Positions 1-15,530 of a stretch of DNA of 64,000 nt are shown here, one piece after another. Source of the DNA: Pseudomonadota bacterium (GTDB lineage: Bacteria; Pseudomonadota; Alphaproteobacteria; Acetobacterales; Acetobacteraceae); contig JAJZBM010000001.1 in the NCBI GenBank assembly GCA_021798915.1, positions 1 to 64,000 on the forward strand. Reading direction: 5' to 3'. The notes beneath the pieces were generated by a model. The model was not told where the DNA came from. It saw only the letters and a program-made list of their open reading frames with translations, and ran no database searches. Each line of letters opens with the position of its first letter. The stretch's first letter is position 1. A program made the translations under genes and the position numbers.

Positions 1-244
1 CCCGGCGCGAACGCACTTCCACCGCCGGCTTCACATTGTCCAGCGCCTCGTGAAACATGCGCACCGGATCGGCATTCGCCCCGCCGCGCCGCTTCATGAC
101 GTCGAGAGCGCCATAGACGATGCCCTCAGCGACCGATTTTTTGCCGTTATACATCAGCGCATTCATGAAACGCGCGATCACGGCGTCGCCGAACTTCGCG
201 TCCGGCAGGGTTTCGCGCTTGACGGCGCGGTGGCGGCGACTCAT
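1..244 (-). CDS. rpsG: 30S ribosomal protein S7, 5' part (runs off window)
   Basis: S7 nucleates assembly of the 30S head by binding the 3' domain of 16S rRNA. The first 81 codons are visible; the gene continues beyond position 1. The N-terminus reads [11 protein letters not shown] and is followed by the family block [10 protein letters not shown]. The ATG is preceded by a purine-rich stretch and lies 13 nt after the rpsL stop, the usual rpsL-rpsG arrangement of the str operon. The rest of the operon (fusA, tuf) would be expected further left but is outside the window. Confidence 0.96.
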   Translation of the reverse strand, partial: MSRRHRAVKRETLPDAKFGDAVIARFMNALMYNGKKSVAEGIVYGALDVMKRRGGANADPVRMFHEALDNVKPAVEVRSRR

Positions 245-257
245 CGCTTCTCTCCCG

Positions 258-629
258 TCACTTCGGCCGCTTGGCGCCGTAGAGCGAGCGGCGCTGGCGA
301 CGCTTGGCGATGCCTTGGGTATCGAGCACGCCGCGCAGAATGTGATAGCGCACGCCGGGCAAATCCTTGACGCGCCCGCCACGGATCAGCACCACGCTAT
401 GCTCCTGCAGATTATGCCCCTCGCCGGGGATATAGCTCACCACCTCATAGCCATTGGTCAGGCGCACCTTCGCCACCTTGCGCAGGGCCGAGTTGGGCTT
501 CTTCGGCGTCGTCGTATAGACGCGCGTGCAAACGCCGCGCTTCTGCGGACAGCCCTGCAGGGCAGGAACCTTGTTGCGCTTGCCGCGCGGCTCGCGCCCC
601 TTGGCGATCAACTGGTTGATGGTCGGCAT
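258..629 (-). CDS. rpsL: 30S ribosomal protein S12
   Basis: S12 sits at the decoding centre and contributes to tRNA selection accuracy. The 123-residue product matches the family along its whole length, beginning [13 protein letters not shown]. Lys43, Lys88 and Pro91, where streptomycin-resistance substitutions are known, are all in the sensitive wild-type state. The start chosen is the conserved Met at 629; a longer in-frame extension upstream has no family similarity, and AAGAGGT lies just upstream of this ATG. It is co-transcribed with rpsG. Confidence 0.97.
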   Translation of the reverse strand: MPTINQLIAKGREPRGKRNKVPALQGCPQKRGVCTRVYTTTPKKPNSALRKVAKVRLTNGYEVVSYIPGEGHNLQEHSVVLIRGGRVKDLPGVRYHILRGVLDTQGIAKRRQRRSLYGAKRPK

Positions 630-847
630 AGACCTCTTTTCCAATCCCAACAAAGGAGTCCCGACCCAAACCCGGCCAGCCACCCCAAACGACGCACGCC
701 AAACCCCGCGGCACAACCGTCACACCATACCCCCGCAACGGCCGGGGAAATCCCGACCTGCGGAAGAAGCGTGCCTGCGGCCTGAGAAGCGGGTGGAAAC
801 CACCAACTGCGGCGCCGCGGACTTTTCTGCCTGCGAGTAACGACCGC

Positions 848-863
848 CCTCTCATCGGAGAGG
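848..863 (-). other. Leader hairpin upstream of rpsL
   Basis: CCTCTC and GAGAGG form a perfect 6-bp stem with a 4-nt loop about 20 nt downstream of the proposed rpsL promoter. It could shape the 5' untranslated RNA. No T-tract follows on the minus strand, so it does not look like a terminator. Confidence 0.35.
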
Positions 864-879
864 TCGGCTGAGGGCGCGG

Positions 880-908
880 AACCTACGATCCGCGCCGCGC
901 CAAGTCAA
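880..908 (-). promoter_or_regulatory. Probable promoter of the rpsL-rpsG (str) operon
   Basis: On the minus strand, TTGACT (908-903) is followed after exactly 17 nt by TAGGTT (885-880). This is a good -35 and an acceptable -10 for an alphaproteobacterial housekeeping promoter. It predicts a leader of roughly 240 nt before rpsL. The rest of the 630-962 gap holds a 6-bp hairpin (848-863) and no gene I can support. Confidence 0.5.
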
Positions 909-962
909 GCGCCATGCCAGCAAAAAACATCGCTCACCGCACGCCGTCACCCGGCAGAGGCG

Positions 963-1604
963 TCACCGGTTGCGGCGGTCGCCGATCAGAAAGGCGTGGG
1001 CGCCGAGATAGAGTGCGTGGACGCCAAATCCAAGAAACAAAACGCCCGCCGCGCGGGTGAGCCAAAGCTGGTAGCGGGCGTGGAAATGACGGAAAGGCGG
1101 CAAGCCGACAATGGCGACCAACAGCAGATCGGCCCCGGCGATGCCCGCCGCCACCATCAAAAACAGCGCCGGCAGATGGGCAAAGCCGAGCCCGCCCGGC
1201 CGACCCGAGAGCAGTGCCGCAAAGGTTGCGACCGCGACCGGATAACCTTTGGGGTTGGTGAGACCAAAGGCAACGCCACGCAGCAGCGCCCGCCGCGGCA
1301 CCATCGCCGGCCGCACCGATGTCCCCCTCCCCAGCGCGCGGGCGCCCAGCCAGCCGAGATAAAGCCCGGAGATGAGATCGAGCGCCGCGAACACCTCGGC
1401 GCCGACCTCCCGCGCCCCGATCAGCGCCAGCAACGCGAGGCCATTCCATACCAGATCGCCGGCGAGATTGCCGGCCGCGAACCGCAGCGCCGCACGCCGC
1501 CCCGCCGCGGCACCGAGCGCGAGCAGAGCGAGGAAAGCCGGGCCCGGGATCAGGATATAGATCGCGCCACCCAGGAACGCCGCGATGAGGGGAGAAGAGA
1601 TCAT
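963..1604 (-). CDS. LysE/RhtB-family amino-acid exporter
   Basis: Predicted inner-membrane exporter of amino acids or related metabolites, 213 residues with about six hydrophobic segments. The LysE/RhtB signature is visible: an N-terminal hydrophobic helix with IPGPAFLALLALG, then a helix around LISGLYLGWLGARAL, and a conserved GLTNPKG motif mid-protein. The start is the Met before ISSPLIAAFLGG; the possible upstream extension is hydrophilic and atypical. It lies between the rpoC terminator and the rpsL promoter on the same strand and is probably transcribed on its own. The substrate cannot be read from the sequence. Confidence 0.85.
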   Translation of the reverse strand: MISSPLIAAFLGGAIYILIPGPAFLALLALGAAAGRRAALRFAAGNLAGDLVWNGLALLALIGAREVGAEVFAALDLISGLYLGWLGARALGRGTSVRPAMVPRRALLRGVAFGLTNPKGYPVAVATFAALLSGRPGGLGFAHLPALFLMVAAGIAGADLLLVAIVGLPPFRHFHARYQLWLTRAAGVLFLGFGVHALYLGAHAFLIGDRRNR

Positions 1605-1637
1605 GGTCGAGAGTGTGGCACGAAACGCGCCGGGCAT

Positions 1638-1667
1638 AAAAAAAGACCGGGGACGATGCCCCGGTCT
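1638..1667 (-). terminator. Intrinsic terminator of the L11-beta operon after rpoC
   Basis: GACCGGGG and CCCCGGTC form a perfect 8-bp GC-rich stem with a 6-nt loop. On the minus strand it is followed immediately by seven Ts (1644-1638). It lies about 20 nt after the rpoC stop codon and is a classical Rho-independent terminator. Confidence 0.93.
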
Positions 1668-1689
1668 GATTTCCGTCAATCCCTGCGCC

Positions 1690-5862
<4,173 letters not shown>

Positions 5863-5874
5863 TCACTCCGCTCG

Positions 5875-5894
5875 ACCCGCGCCGTGGCGCGGGT
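5875..5894 (-). other. Intercistronic hairpin between rpoB and rpoC
   Basis: ACCCGCGCC and GGCGCGGGT form a perfect 9-bp stem with a 2-nt core in the 85-nt gap between rpoB and rpoC. No T-tract follows. It may stabilise or process the mRNA between the two cistrons, or simply be GC-rich spacer. Confidence 0.45.
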
Positions 5895-5941
5895 GTTGCC
5901 AAGGGGAAGCTTTTCCGGAAAGCCGCTGGGAAACGCCGCCG

Positions 5942-10129
<4,188 letters not shown>

Positions 10130-10299
10130 GCCCTGTCCTCAAGATCGCCAACGCGGCAGATCAGCCGCCGCGCACCCCGGAATAGGCCCGAGGGACGCCC
10201 TATCCAGCCCATCCTCATCTCGTCCCGACGCCACGTCCGACCCGGCGTTTCGCGCCGATACCGGCCGTAATCGTCACCATCCCCGACAACAGGAAGACA

Positions 10300-10325
10300 G
10301 GCAGAGATCGCACCCGATCTCCGCC
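10300..10325 (-). other. Strong hairpin between rplL and rpoB
   Basis: GGCGGAGATCG pairs with CGATCTCTGCC over 11 bp with one G-U and a 4-nt loop. It sits in the 233-nt rplL-rpoB gap. In Escherichia coli this gap holds an attenuator and an RNase III site that set the ratio of L7/L12 to polymerase; the same job is likely here by position, but no U-tract follows. I see nothing else in the gap. Confidence 0.5.
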
Positions 10326-10362
10326 TGATCCCAAGGCATAGTGGGGATGATGCCCCTTCGCG

Positions 10363-10737
10363 CTACTTGATCTCGACAGTCGCGCCCTGCTCTTCCAAAA
10401 TCTTCCGCAGCTTCTCCGCCTCGTCCTTGTTGACCCCTTCCTTGACGGTCTTCGGGGCCCCTTCGACGAGATCCTTGGCTTCTTTCAGGCCAAGCCCGGT
10501 GATCGTGCGGATCTCCTTGATGACGTTGATTTTCTTCTCCCCGGCCTTGGCCAGGATGACGGTGAATTCGGTTTGCTCCTCGACCGGAGCAGCGGCAGCG
10601 GCGGCCACCGGCGCGGCCATCGCCACCGGCGCAGCCGCGGAAACGCCCCACTTCTCTTCGAGAAGCTTCGACAGCTCGGCAGCCTCGAGCACCGTGAGGC
10701 TCGACAGATCCTCGACCAATTTCGCCAGTTCAGCCAT
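10363..10737 (-). CDS. rplL: 50S ribosomal protein L7/L12
   Basis: Stalk protein that recruits translational GTPases; present as multiple dimers bound to L10. The product has 124 residues in the usual layout: N-terminal dimerisation helices (to about residue 33), an Ala/Pro-rich hinge (about 34-52), and a C-terminal domain with the conserved [20 protein letters not shown] helix. It begins [16 protein letters not shown]. It follows rplJ by 100 nt, and the mRNA between rplL and rpoB folds into a hairpin. Confidence 0.98.
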   Translation of the reverse strand: MAELAKLVEDLSSLTVLEAAELSKLLEEKWGVSAAAPVAMAAPVAAAAAAPVEEQTEFTVILAKAGEKKINVIKEIRTITGLGLKEAKDLVEGAPKTVKEGVNKDEAEKLRKILEEQGATVEIK

Positions 10738-10837
10738 AATCCCAAACTCCTATTTATAAGCCCTATTCGGTTGCGTGCAAGCCCCTTGGCAAGCCTCTTC
10801 GGCAAGCCCCCCGGGGCCGATCCTCATTGCGTTGCGA

Positions 10838-11356
10838 TCAAGCCGCCTCGGCGGTCTTGGCATAGGCCCCGAAAACCCGCGCGAGCTGGCCCGCCGGCGC
10901 CTGCAGAACGCCGGCGATGCGCGTCGCCGGGGCATTGATCAACCCCAGCAATTGCGCCCGCAGCGTCTCCAGCGACGGCAGCTCGGCCAATGCGCGTATC
11001 CCGGCCGCATCCAGCGTCCGCGATCCCAGCGCACCACCCAGCACCACCAGCTTCTCGTTGGTCTTGGCGAACTCGACGGCCGCCTTCGCCACCGCCACCG
11101 GATCAGCCGACCACGCGAGCGCGGTCGGCCCCTTCAGCAGTTTGGCGATGCCATCGAATGGGGTCCCATCCAAGGCGCGCAGAGCCAGCCGGTTCTTCGC
11201 GACTTTGAATTGCGCTCCCGCCGCTCGCATCCGGCGCCGGAGATCCGTCACTTCGGCGACCGTCAGCCCGCTATTGCGGGTGACCACCACCATCGACGTC
11301 CCGGCGAATACCGCAGCGAGCGAGGCAACGAATTCCCGCTTCTCCGTACGGTCCAC
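10838..11356 (-). CDS. rplJ: 50S ribosomal protein L10
   Basis: Base of the ribosomal stalk, anchoring L7/L12 dimers to 23S rRNA and acting as autogenous repressor of its own operon in many bacteria. I chose the GTG at 11356 ([17 protein letters not shown]): the family normally begins (M)DRxEKRE, and CAGGAG is well placed upstream. An in-frame ATG further upstream would add an unrelated leader. The result is 172 residues, the normal length, with the conserved [11 protein letters not shown] block. Confidence 0.96.
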   Translation of the reverse strand: MDRTEKREFVASLAAVFAGTSMVVVTRNSGLTVAEVTDLRRRMRAAGAQFKVAKNRLALRALDGTPFDGIAKLLKGPTALAWSADPVAVAKAAVEFAKTNEKLVVLGGALGSRTLDAAGIRALAELPSLETLRAQLLGLINAPATRIAGVLQAPAGQLARVFGAYAKTAEAA

Positions 11357-11659
11357 ACAAGTCTCCTGGTTCTGGCCCGGCGCAAACATGCACCGAGCCG
11401 GGTTGCCCTGTGGGCCGCGGGGATCACCCCCACGGTCCGGTTCGCCTGTCCCTTGCATACGGAACCGCCAGGGCGTGCCGCCGGACCATGCCGCCAGCCT
11501 TCCCGGGCTTCCCCGTCTCCCGCGCGCGGGCGCTCGGCCCCTTAGGATCCCCGCGACCGGGGATCACGTGCGGTCTCGGACAGGTTCGGGCGGCGGGCGA
11601 AAACCCGCAACCCTGCCCGCCGGCCAAGGCCGGCGTATCTCGTTATCCTCCGCCCACCA
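11357..11659 (-). promoter_or_regulatory. rplA-rplJ spacer, probable L10 leader
   Basis: This 303-nt spacer has three clear inverted repeats: CGCCGGCC/GGCCGGCG (11618-11635), GATCCCC/GGGGATC (11546-11565) and CCGTGGGG/CCCCGCGG (minus-strand reading, 11415-11435). The length and position just before rplJ match the autoregulatory L10(L12)4-binding leader of other bacteria. I cannot place the L10 kink-turn motif with certainty, so the assignment rests on position and structure. No gene is seen here. Confidence 0.45.
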
Positions 11660-12352
11660 TCAGGGGGCGATCGAGGCGATATCGACCCGGATACCGGCCC
11701 CCATCGTCGAACTCAGCGCGACCTTCTGGACGTAGGTGCCCTTGGCGCCGGTCGGTTTCGCCTTCTGGATGGCATCGACGAAGGCACGGATATTTTCGAG
11801 AAGCTTGTCCTCGGGAAAACTCGCTTTGCCGATTCCGGCATGAACGATCCCGGCCTTTTCGGCCCGGAACTCGACCTGGCCGGATTTGGCCGCCGAAACC
11901 GCGCCCTTCACATCCATCGTCACGGTGCCGAGCTTGGGGTTGGGCATCAGTCCGCGCGGGCCGAGGATTTTGCCGAGCCGCCCGACCAGCGCCATCATGT
12001 CCGGGGTCGCGATGCAGCGGTCGAAGGCGATCTCGCCGCCTTGCACCTTCTCCGCCAGATCCTCGGCACCGACCACATCCGCCCCCGCCGCCGACGCTTC
12101 CTCCGCCTTGGCGCCACGGGCGAACACCGCGACCCTGAGCGTCTTGCCGGTGCCGTTCGGGAGGCTGACCAGGCCGCGCACCATCTGGTCGGCGTGGCGC
12201 GGGTCGATGCCGAGATTCATCGCTACTTCCACCGTCTCGTCGAACTTGGCGCGGGCATTGGCCTTGACCAGCCGGATCGCCTCGTCGAGCGGATAGGCTT
12301 GGTTCGCCGTGATCGTCGCATAAGCGGCACGCAGACGTTTGTTATGCGCCAT
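11660..12352 (-). CDS. rplA: 50S ribosomal protein L1
   Basis: L1 forms the mobile stalk at the E site and is a translational repressor of rplK-rplA in many bacteria. The 230-residue product matches the family throughout, with the typical [20 protein letters not shown] segment in the centre and [20 protein letters not shown] at the C-terminus. Its ATG follows the rplK stop by 3 nt, indicating translational coupling. Confidence 0.98.
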   Translation of the reverse strand: MAHNKRLRAAYATITANQAYPLDEAIRLVKANARAKFDETVEVAMNLGIDPRHADQMVRGLVSLPNGTGKTLRVAVFARGAKAEEASAAGADVVGAEDLAEKVQGGEIAFDRCIATPDMMALVGRLGKILGPRGLMPNPKLGTVTMDVKGAVSAAKSGQVEFRAEKAGIVHAGIGKASFPEDKLLENIRAFVDAIQKAKPTGAKGTYVQKVALSSTMGAGIRVDIASIAP

Positions 12353-12355
12353 CGC

Positions 12356-12790
12356 TCAGCCCTCCACCACGGTGAGACCCATCGAGCGGGCCGAGCCGAT
12401 CAGCATTCGCACCAGACCTTCGATGTCATTGGCGTTGGTATCCTGGATTTTTTGCGCGGCGATCTCACGGAGCTGGCTCATCGTCACCCGCCCGACCGCA
12501 CCACTCTTGCCAACCGTCGGCGAGCCCTTCTCGATCTTCGCCGCCCGCTTCAGGAAATAGGTGTTGGGCGGCGATTTCATGACGAAGCTGAACGTACGGT
12601 CGCCATAGGCGGTGATCACCACCGGCACCGGCATCCCGGGCTCCATCGTTTGGGTCGCCGCATTGAATTCCTTGCAGAATTGCATGATGTTCAAGCCGCG
12701 CTGGCCAAGCGCCGGGCCGACCGGCGGCGAGGGGTTGGCCTTGCCCGCCGGAATTTGCAATTTGATGTAGCCGGTGATCTTCTTCGCCAT
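12356..12790 (-). CDS. rplK: 50S ribosomal protein L11
   Basis: L11 binds the GTPase-associated region of 23S rRNA and is needed for RelA activation. The product has 144 residues, beginning [16 protein letters not shown] with the conserved [23 protein letters not shown] much longer open frame extends upstream to about 13600, but it has no similarity to L11; AGGG precedes this ATG. It is the first gene of the L11-beta operon here. secE and nusG, usually just upstream in alphaproteobacteria, are missing. Confidence 0.98.
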   Translation of the reverse strand: MAKKITGYIKLQIPAGKANPSPPVGPALGQRGLNIMQFCKEFNAATQTMEPGMPVPVVITAYGDRTFSFVMKSPPNTYFLKRAAKIEKGSPTVGKSGAVGRVTMSQLREIAAQKIQDTNANDIEGLVRMLIGSARSMGLTVVEG

Positions 12791-12947
12791 ATCCCTGGTT
12801 CTCCGCACCTCGCAGCGAGGCCAAATGTCGAGACGAACGCTCCCGGCGACACGGCGCTCCAGCGCCGCACTGCCCAGAGAAACACCAAGAGACCGCGGTA
12901 CAAGCGGCCGGGCGCGCCCGGCCTCCCGCGTTCCAGATGAAAGCGGG

Positions 12948-12976
12948 CACATATCGAATGCCCGCTCTGAAGTCCA
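12948..12976 (-). promoter_or_regulatory. Candidate promoter of the rplK operon
   Basis: On the minus strand TGGACT (12976-12971) is followed after 17 nt by TATGTG (12953-12948). It overlaps a 7-bp inverted repeat, GCGGGCA/TGCCCGC (12943-12965). It would give a leader of about 150 nt. The match is moderate, and it is the best I can find in the 219-nt gap between rplK and the divergent gene at 13010. Confidence 0.35.
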
Positions 12977-13009
12977 GCGGTATTTCCGCATGACAGGAAA
13001 GGAAACGCC

Positions 13010-13447
13010 ATGACCAGCCCCGGCTGGCCTGCCCGCGCCGTTCTTGGCTTCATCGCCGCGGTGCTTTCGACCCTCGTTTTCCATCAGGCGATGTGGGCGG
13101 TGCTGCATCGGTTCGGGATGATGCCGCCGCCCTTCCCGATGGCGCCGACCACGCCGCTCGGGGTGCCGAAAATGATCAGCCTCTGCTTCTGGGGCGGGCT
13201 TTACGGCGCGGTGTTCGGGCTTGCGCTCCCCTCGCTGCCGCGCCCCCTGTGGCTCAGCGGTCTCGGCCTCGGCATCATCGCCGCCTTGGTCGGGATGTTC
13301 GTGGTCACCGCAATCAAGGGGTTGCCGATCGGCTTCGGCTTTGCCCTGATCCCGTGGGTCGATTCGCTGCTGATCAACGGCTTCTGGGGTATCGGCGTCG
13401 GTCTCATCGCGCCGTTCCTGATCCCTCGCCGCGCCCGCCCGGCATAG
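13010..13447 (+). CDS. Small four-helix membrane protein, function unknown
   Basis: The 145-residue product has about four hydrophobic segments (roughly residues 8-30, 55-75, 80-102 and 112-138) with short loops and no polar domain. A strong AGGAAAGGAA stretch precedes the ATG. I do not recognise a catalytic motif or a named family. It is divergent from rplK, and its end overlaps the 3' end of the next, convergent gene by 44 bp. Confidence 0.75.
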   Translation: MTSPGWPARAVLGFIAAVLSTLVFHQAMWAVLHRFGMMPPPFPMAPTTPLGVPKMISLCFWGGLYGAVFGLALPSLPRPLWLSGLGLGIIAALVGMFVVTAIKGLPIGFGFALIPWVDSLLINGFWGIGVGLIAPFLIPRRARPA

Positions 13448-14375
13448 CCGCGCGCGGTGCCGCAATCTGGCCGAGCACCCACCCCTCCCAGGTGGTAAGC
13501 CAGGGATCGGGCGGCGGCGCATCCGGGCGGCGGCCGGCGAGGACGCCGAGCACGGACAGCAAACCGAGCACGCAATCGAAGCGATCCTCACCGGCGGCAT
13601 CGGCGCCGAACCCGTCCGCGATCGCCGCCACGAGTTCCGGTGTCGCCACCGCGCCGAGCCCGACGAACGCTGACCGCAGCGCCGCGGCCAGCGCCGCGCG
13701 GTCGCCCTGGCGGCGCTTGGAGCCGAACCGCCCGAAGCCGAGCTGGCGCAGCGCCTCGGCGGGATAAGTCTCGGCGATCACCACCCGCCCCGGCGCCAAA
13801 AGCCGCCTCAGCGGGCCGGCGAACGGCCACAGGCGCAGCCCCGGATGCGGCGTTATCAACAGCGCCCGCCAGGCATGGATCGCCGCCTTGCCGGTCTGAT
13901 TGGCCCCGAGCGTCCAGAACAGCGGCGCGCCGGCCGGACGCTCGGCGGTCGCACGGTCACACGCCCGGTTGAGATCATCGGCGCATGCCAACCCGAGTGC
14001 CGCCGCATGCGCCGCGCGCGTCATGCCGCGCACGCCGCGCGTGGGATAAAAAGGCCGCCCGGGGGAGACGGTCGCGAGCGTCGGGCTGGTTACAAAAAAC
14101 TCCGGAAAATTTTTGATATTTTGGAGAAAATCGGGGAAGTCACGAAACCGCCCGGCGAGATGGCGGGCGACATAGGCGCGCGGCAGGCCGAGCGGGAAAT
14201 CGACCCCGAGCGCCACCGGCGCGCCGCCTGATTCCCGCAAGAGGCGGGCCGGCAAAGCAGCCGCGTCGGCCACCGGTTCGGGGGCGAAAACCCGCCAACC
14301 CGCCCCCTCGCGCCGCGCCCGGCAGAGCCAGCGTTTACCCGCCGCGACACTCCAGTCGGCGTGCGCGGCGAGCAA
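13404..14375 (-). CDS. Probable DUF429-type (RNase H-like fold) protein
   Basis: The product has about 323 residues. Blocks resembling the DUF429 family are visible: HADWS plus a following KRW near the N-terminus, [17 protein letters not shown] and a C-terminal [13 protein letters not shown], spaced as acidic positions in an RNase H-like fold. No biochemical role is established for the family as far as I know. I placed the start at TTG 14375, just after the upstream gene ends, because the open frame beyond it overlaps that gene and reads as low-complexity Arg/Gly; the true start is uncertain. An AT-rich patch around 14090-14135 encodes an Asn/Phe-rich segment unlike its surroundings. Confidence 0.6.
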   Translation of the reverse strand: MLAAHADWSVAAGKRWLCRARREGAGWRVFAPEPVADAAALPARLLRESGGAPVALGVDFPLGLPRAYVARHLAGRFRDFPDFLQNIKNFPEFFVTSPTLATVSPGRPFYPTRGVRGMTRAAHAAALGLACADDLNRACDRATAERPAGAPLFWTLGANQTGKAAIHAWRALLITPHPGLRLWPFAGPLRRLLAPGRVVIAETYPAEALRQLGFGRFGSKRRQGDRAALAAALRSAFVGLGAVATPELVAAIADGFGADAAGEDRFDCVLGLLSVLGVLAGRRPDAPPPDPWLTTWEGWVLGQIAAPRAAMPGGRGEGSGTAR

Positions 14376-14398
14376 GCCGTCGGCGCCAGCCGGCGCGC

Positions 14399-14692
14399 TC
14401 AGGAGCCGAGCGGACGCTGGGCGCGTTCCAGAAGCCGAGCGAAAAACCCCTGTTTGCCCGCTTTGGCCGGCTTTGCGGCTTTCGTCGCTTGCGCCGCCGC
14501 CTTGGTGGCGAGGGCATCTTCCCGCGCTTTGTGGGCAAGCCATTTATCGAGGCTCATCCCGGCTTTCGCCGCCCGCCGCGCTTCATAGGTGCGCTGGCCG
14601 GGGCTCAACCCCTGCGCGTCCGCCGCGCTCGCGCCCGCCGCTTTCTGGCTCGCTTTCTGGCCCGCCGTCTTGGTCCCCGCCTGTTTCGTCAT
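14399..14692 (-). CDS. Small Ala/Lys-rich protein, function unknown
   Basis: The 97-residue basic protein has an Ala/Lys/Gln-rich N-terminus (about 1-25), a more conserved-looking middle (SPGQRTYEARRAAKAGMSLDK, about 30-50), and a second Ala/Lys-rich tail ending FFARLLERAQRPLGS. It has no signal peptide or membrane segment. The middle looks helical and amphipathic. It lies directly upstream of the DUF429-like gene and may be transcribed with it. I do not recognise a function. Confidence 0.55.
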   Translation of the reverse strand: MTKQAGTKTAGQKASQKAAGASAADAQGLSPGQRTYEARRAAKAGMSLDKWLAHKAREDALATKAAAQATKAAKPAKAGKQGFFARLLERAQRPLGS

Positions 14693-14750
14693 CGCCCCGC
14701 CTCCATTGCGCTGCGCTTTTCGCAAAGCCGCGACCGGCCAGCAAGCGTGC

Positions 14751-15530
14751 TTAAGACCCCGCGAGCGCGTCGCGGAGCTCCGCCTCGCCGACGGCGCCGG
14801 CCAGCACATCGCCCCCAGCGATGAAGCTCGGCGTGCCGATCAGGTCGAGTTCGGCGGCCAGGGCCCGGGTCGCGGCAAGCTGGGTGGTGATCGCCGGGTC
14901 CGCCATGGCGCGGTCGAGGGCAGTCCCGTCGAGCCCCACCGCTGCCGCCGCCGCGATGACCGCGGCTTCGCTCTGCGGCGCCGGGCCCGCCATCAGTCGC
15001 GCCCGCAGCGGAAAATACCGCCCTTGCGGCCGGGCGGCGAGCAAAGCGCGGGCGGCGATTTCACTCACCGGCCCCAGAATCGGCCATTCCTTCAGCACCA
15101 GGCGGAGCGCCGGATCGGCGGCGAGCATCCGCGCCAGCGTCGGGATCATCGCCCGGCAATAGGGGCAACGGACATCATAGAACTCGACCAGCGCCGTGCG
15201 TCCGGCAGGATTGCCGGCGACCGCGTCACGGGGATCGCCATAGAGGCGGGCGCCGGCGGCGAGGATGGCCGCTCGCCGCGCCGTTTGCGCCCGCGCCAGC
15301 GCCTCGCGCTCGATGCGCGCGAGCGCCGCCTGCAACGCCGCCGGATCGGCGGGCGGCGATTGCCGCAGCAGAGCGAGGATCGCCGCCTCTTCGGCGGAAC
15401 TCATCGCGCCTTCGGCGGCATCATCGGCGCGAGACGTTGCGGGCAACGCCAAAGCAATGCCACAAGTAAGCAGTTGCCGCCGCCCGATCCGTGTGCGCCG
15501 GCATGGGGAATGACGAGACGATGACCTCAT
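14751..15530 (-). CDS. Exported DsbA-family thioredoxin-fold protein
   Basis: Predicted periplasmic thiol-disulfide protein of 259 residues. An N-terminal signal carries a twin-arginine-like IGRRQLLTCG followed by a hydrophobic stretch and cleavage near TSRA. The thioredoxin active site is CPYC (Cys122 and Cys125) after VEFYDVR, and the cis-proline loop GTPSFIAGG is near the C-terminus. The architecture resembles the DsbA/ScsC-like oxidoreductases of alphaproteobacteria. It may oxidise, or isomerise, disulfides in exported proteins. Its ATG overlaps the start codon of the divergent gene at 15529, so one of the two starts may be wrong. Confidence 0.85.
   Translation of the reverse strand: MRSSSRHSPCRRTRIGRRQLLTCGIALALPATSRADDAAEGAMSSAEEAAILALLRQSPPADPAALQAALARIEREALARAQTARRAAILAAGARLYGDPRDAVAGNPAGRTALVEFYDVRCPYCRAMIPTLARMLAADPALRLVLKEWPILGPVSEIAARALLAARPQGRYFPLRARLMAGPAPQSEAAVIAAAAAVGLDGTALDRAMADPAITTQLAATRALAAELDLIGTPSFIAGGDVLAGAVGEAELRDALAGS

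Noticed and set aside
11546-11565. Terminator between rplA and rplJ
   Set aside because: The stem is GC-rich but no T-tract follows on the minus strand; the genes are normally co-transcribed.
12791-13009. Possible tRNA gene or secE/nusG upstream of rplK
   Set aside because: No cloverleaf and no SecE or NusG reading frame could be found in this 219-nt stretch.
13404-14543. Longer 379-codon version of the DUF429-like gene starting at 14543
   Set aside because: The extra N-terminus overlaps the neighbouring gene and is low-complexity Arg/Gly/Ser sequence.
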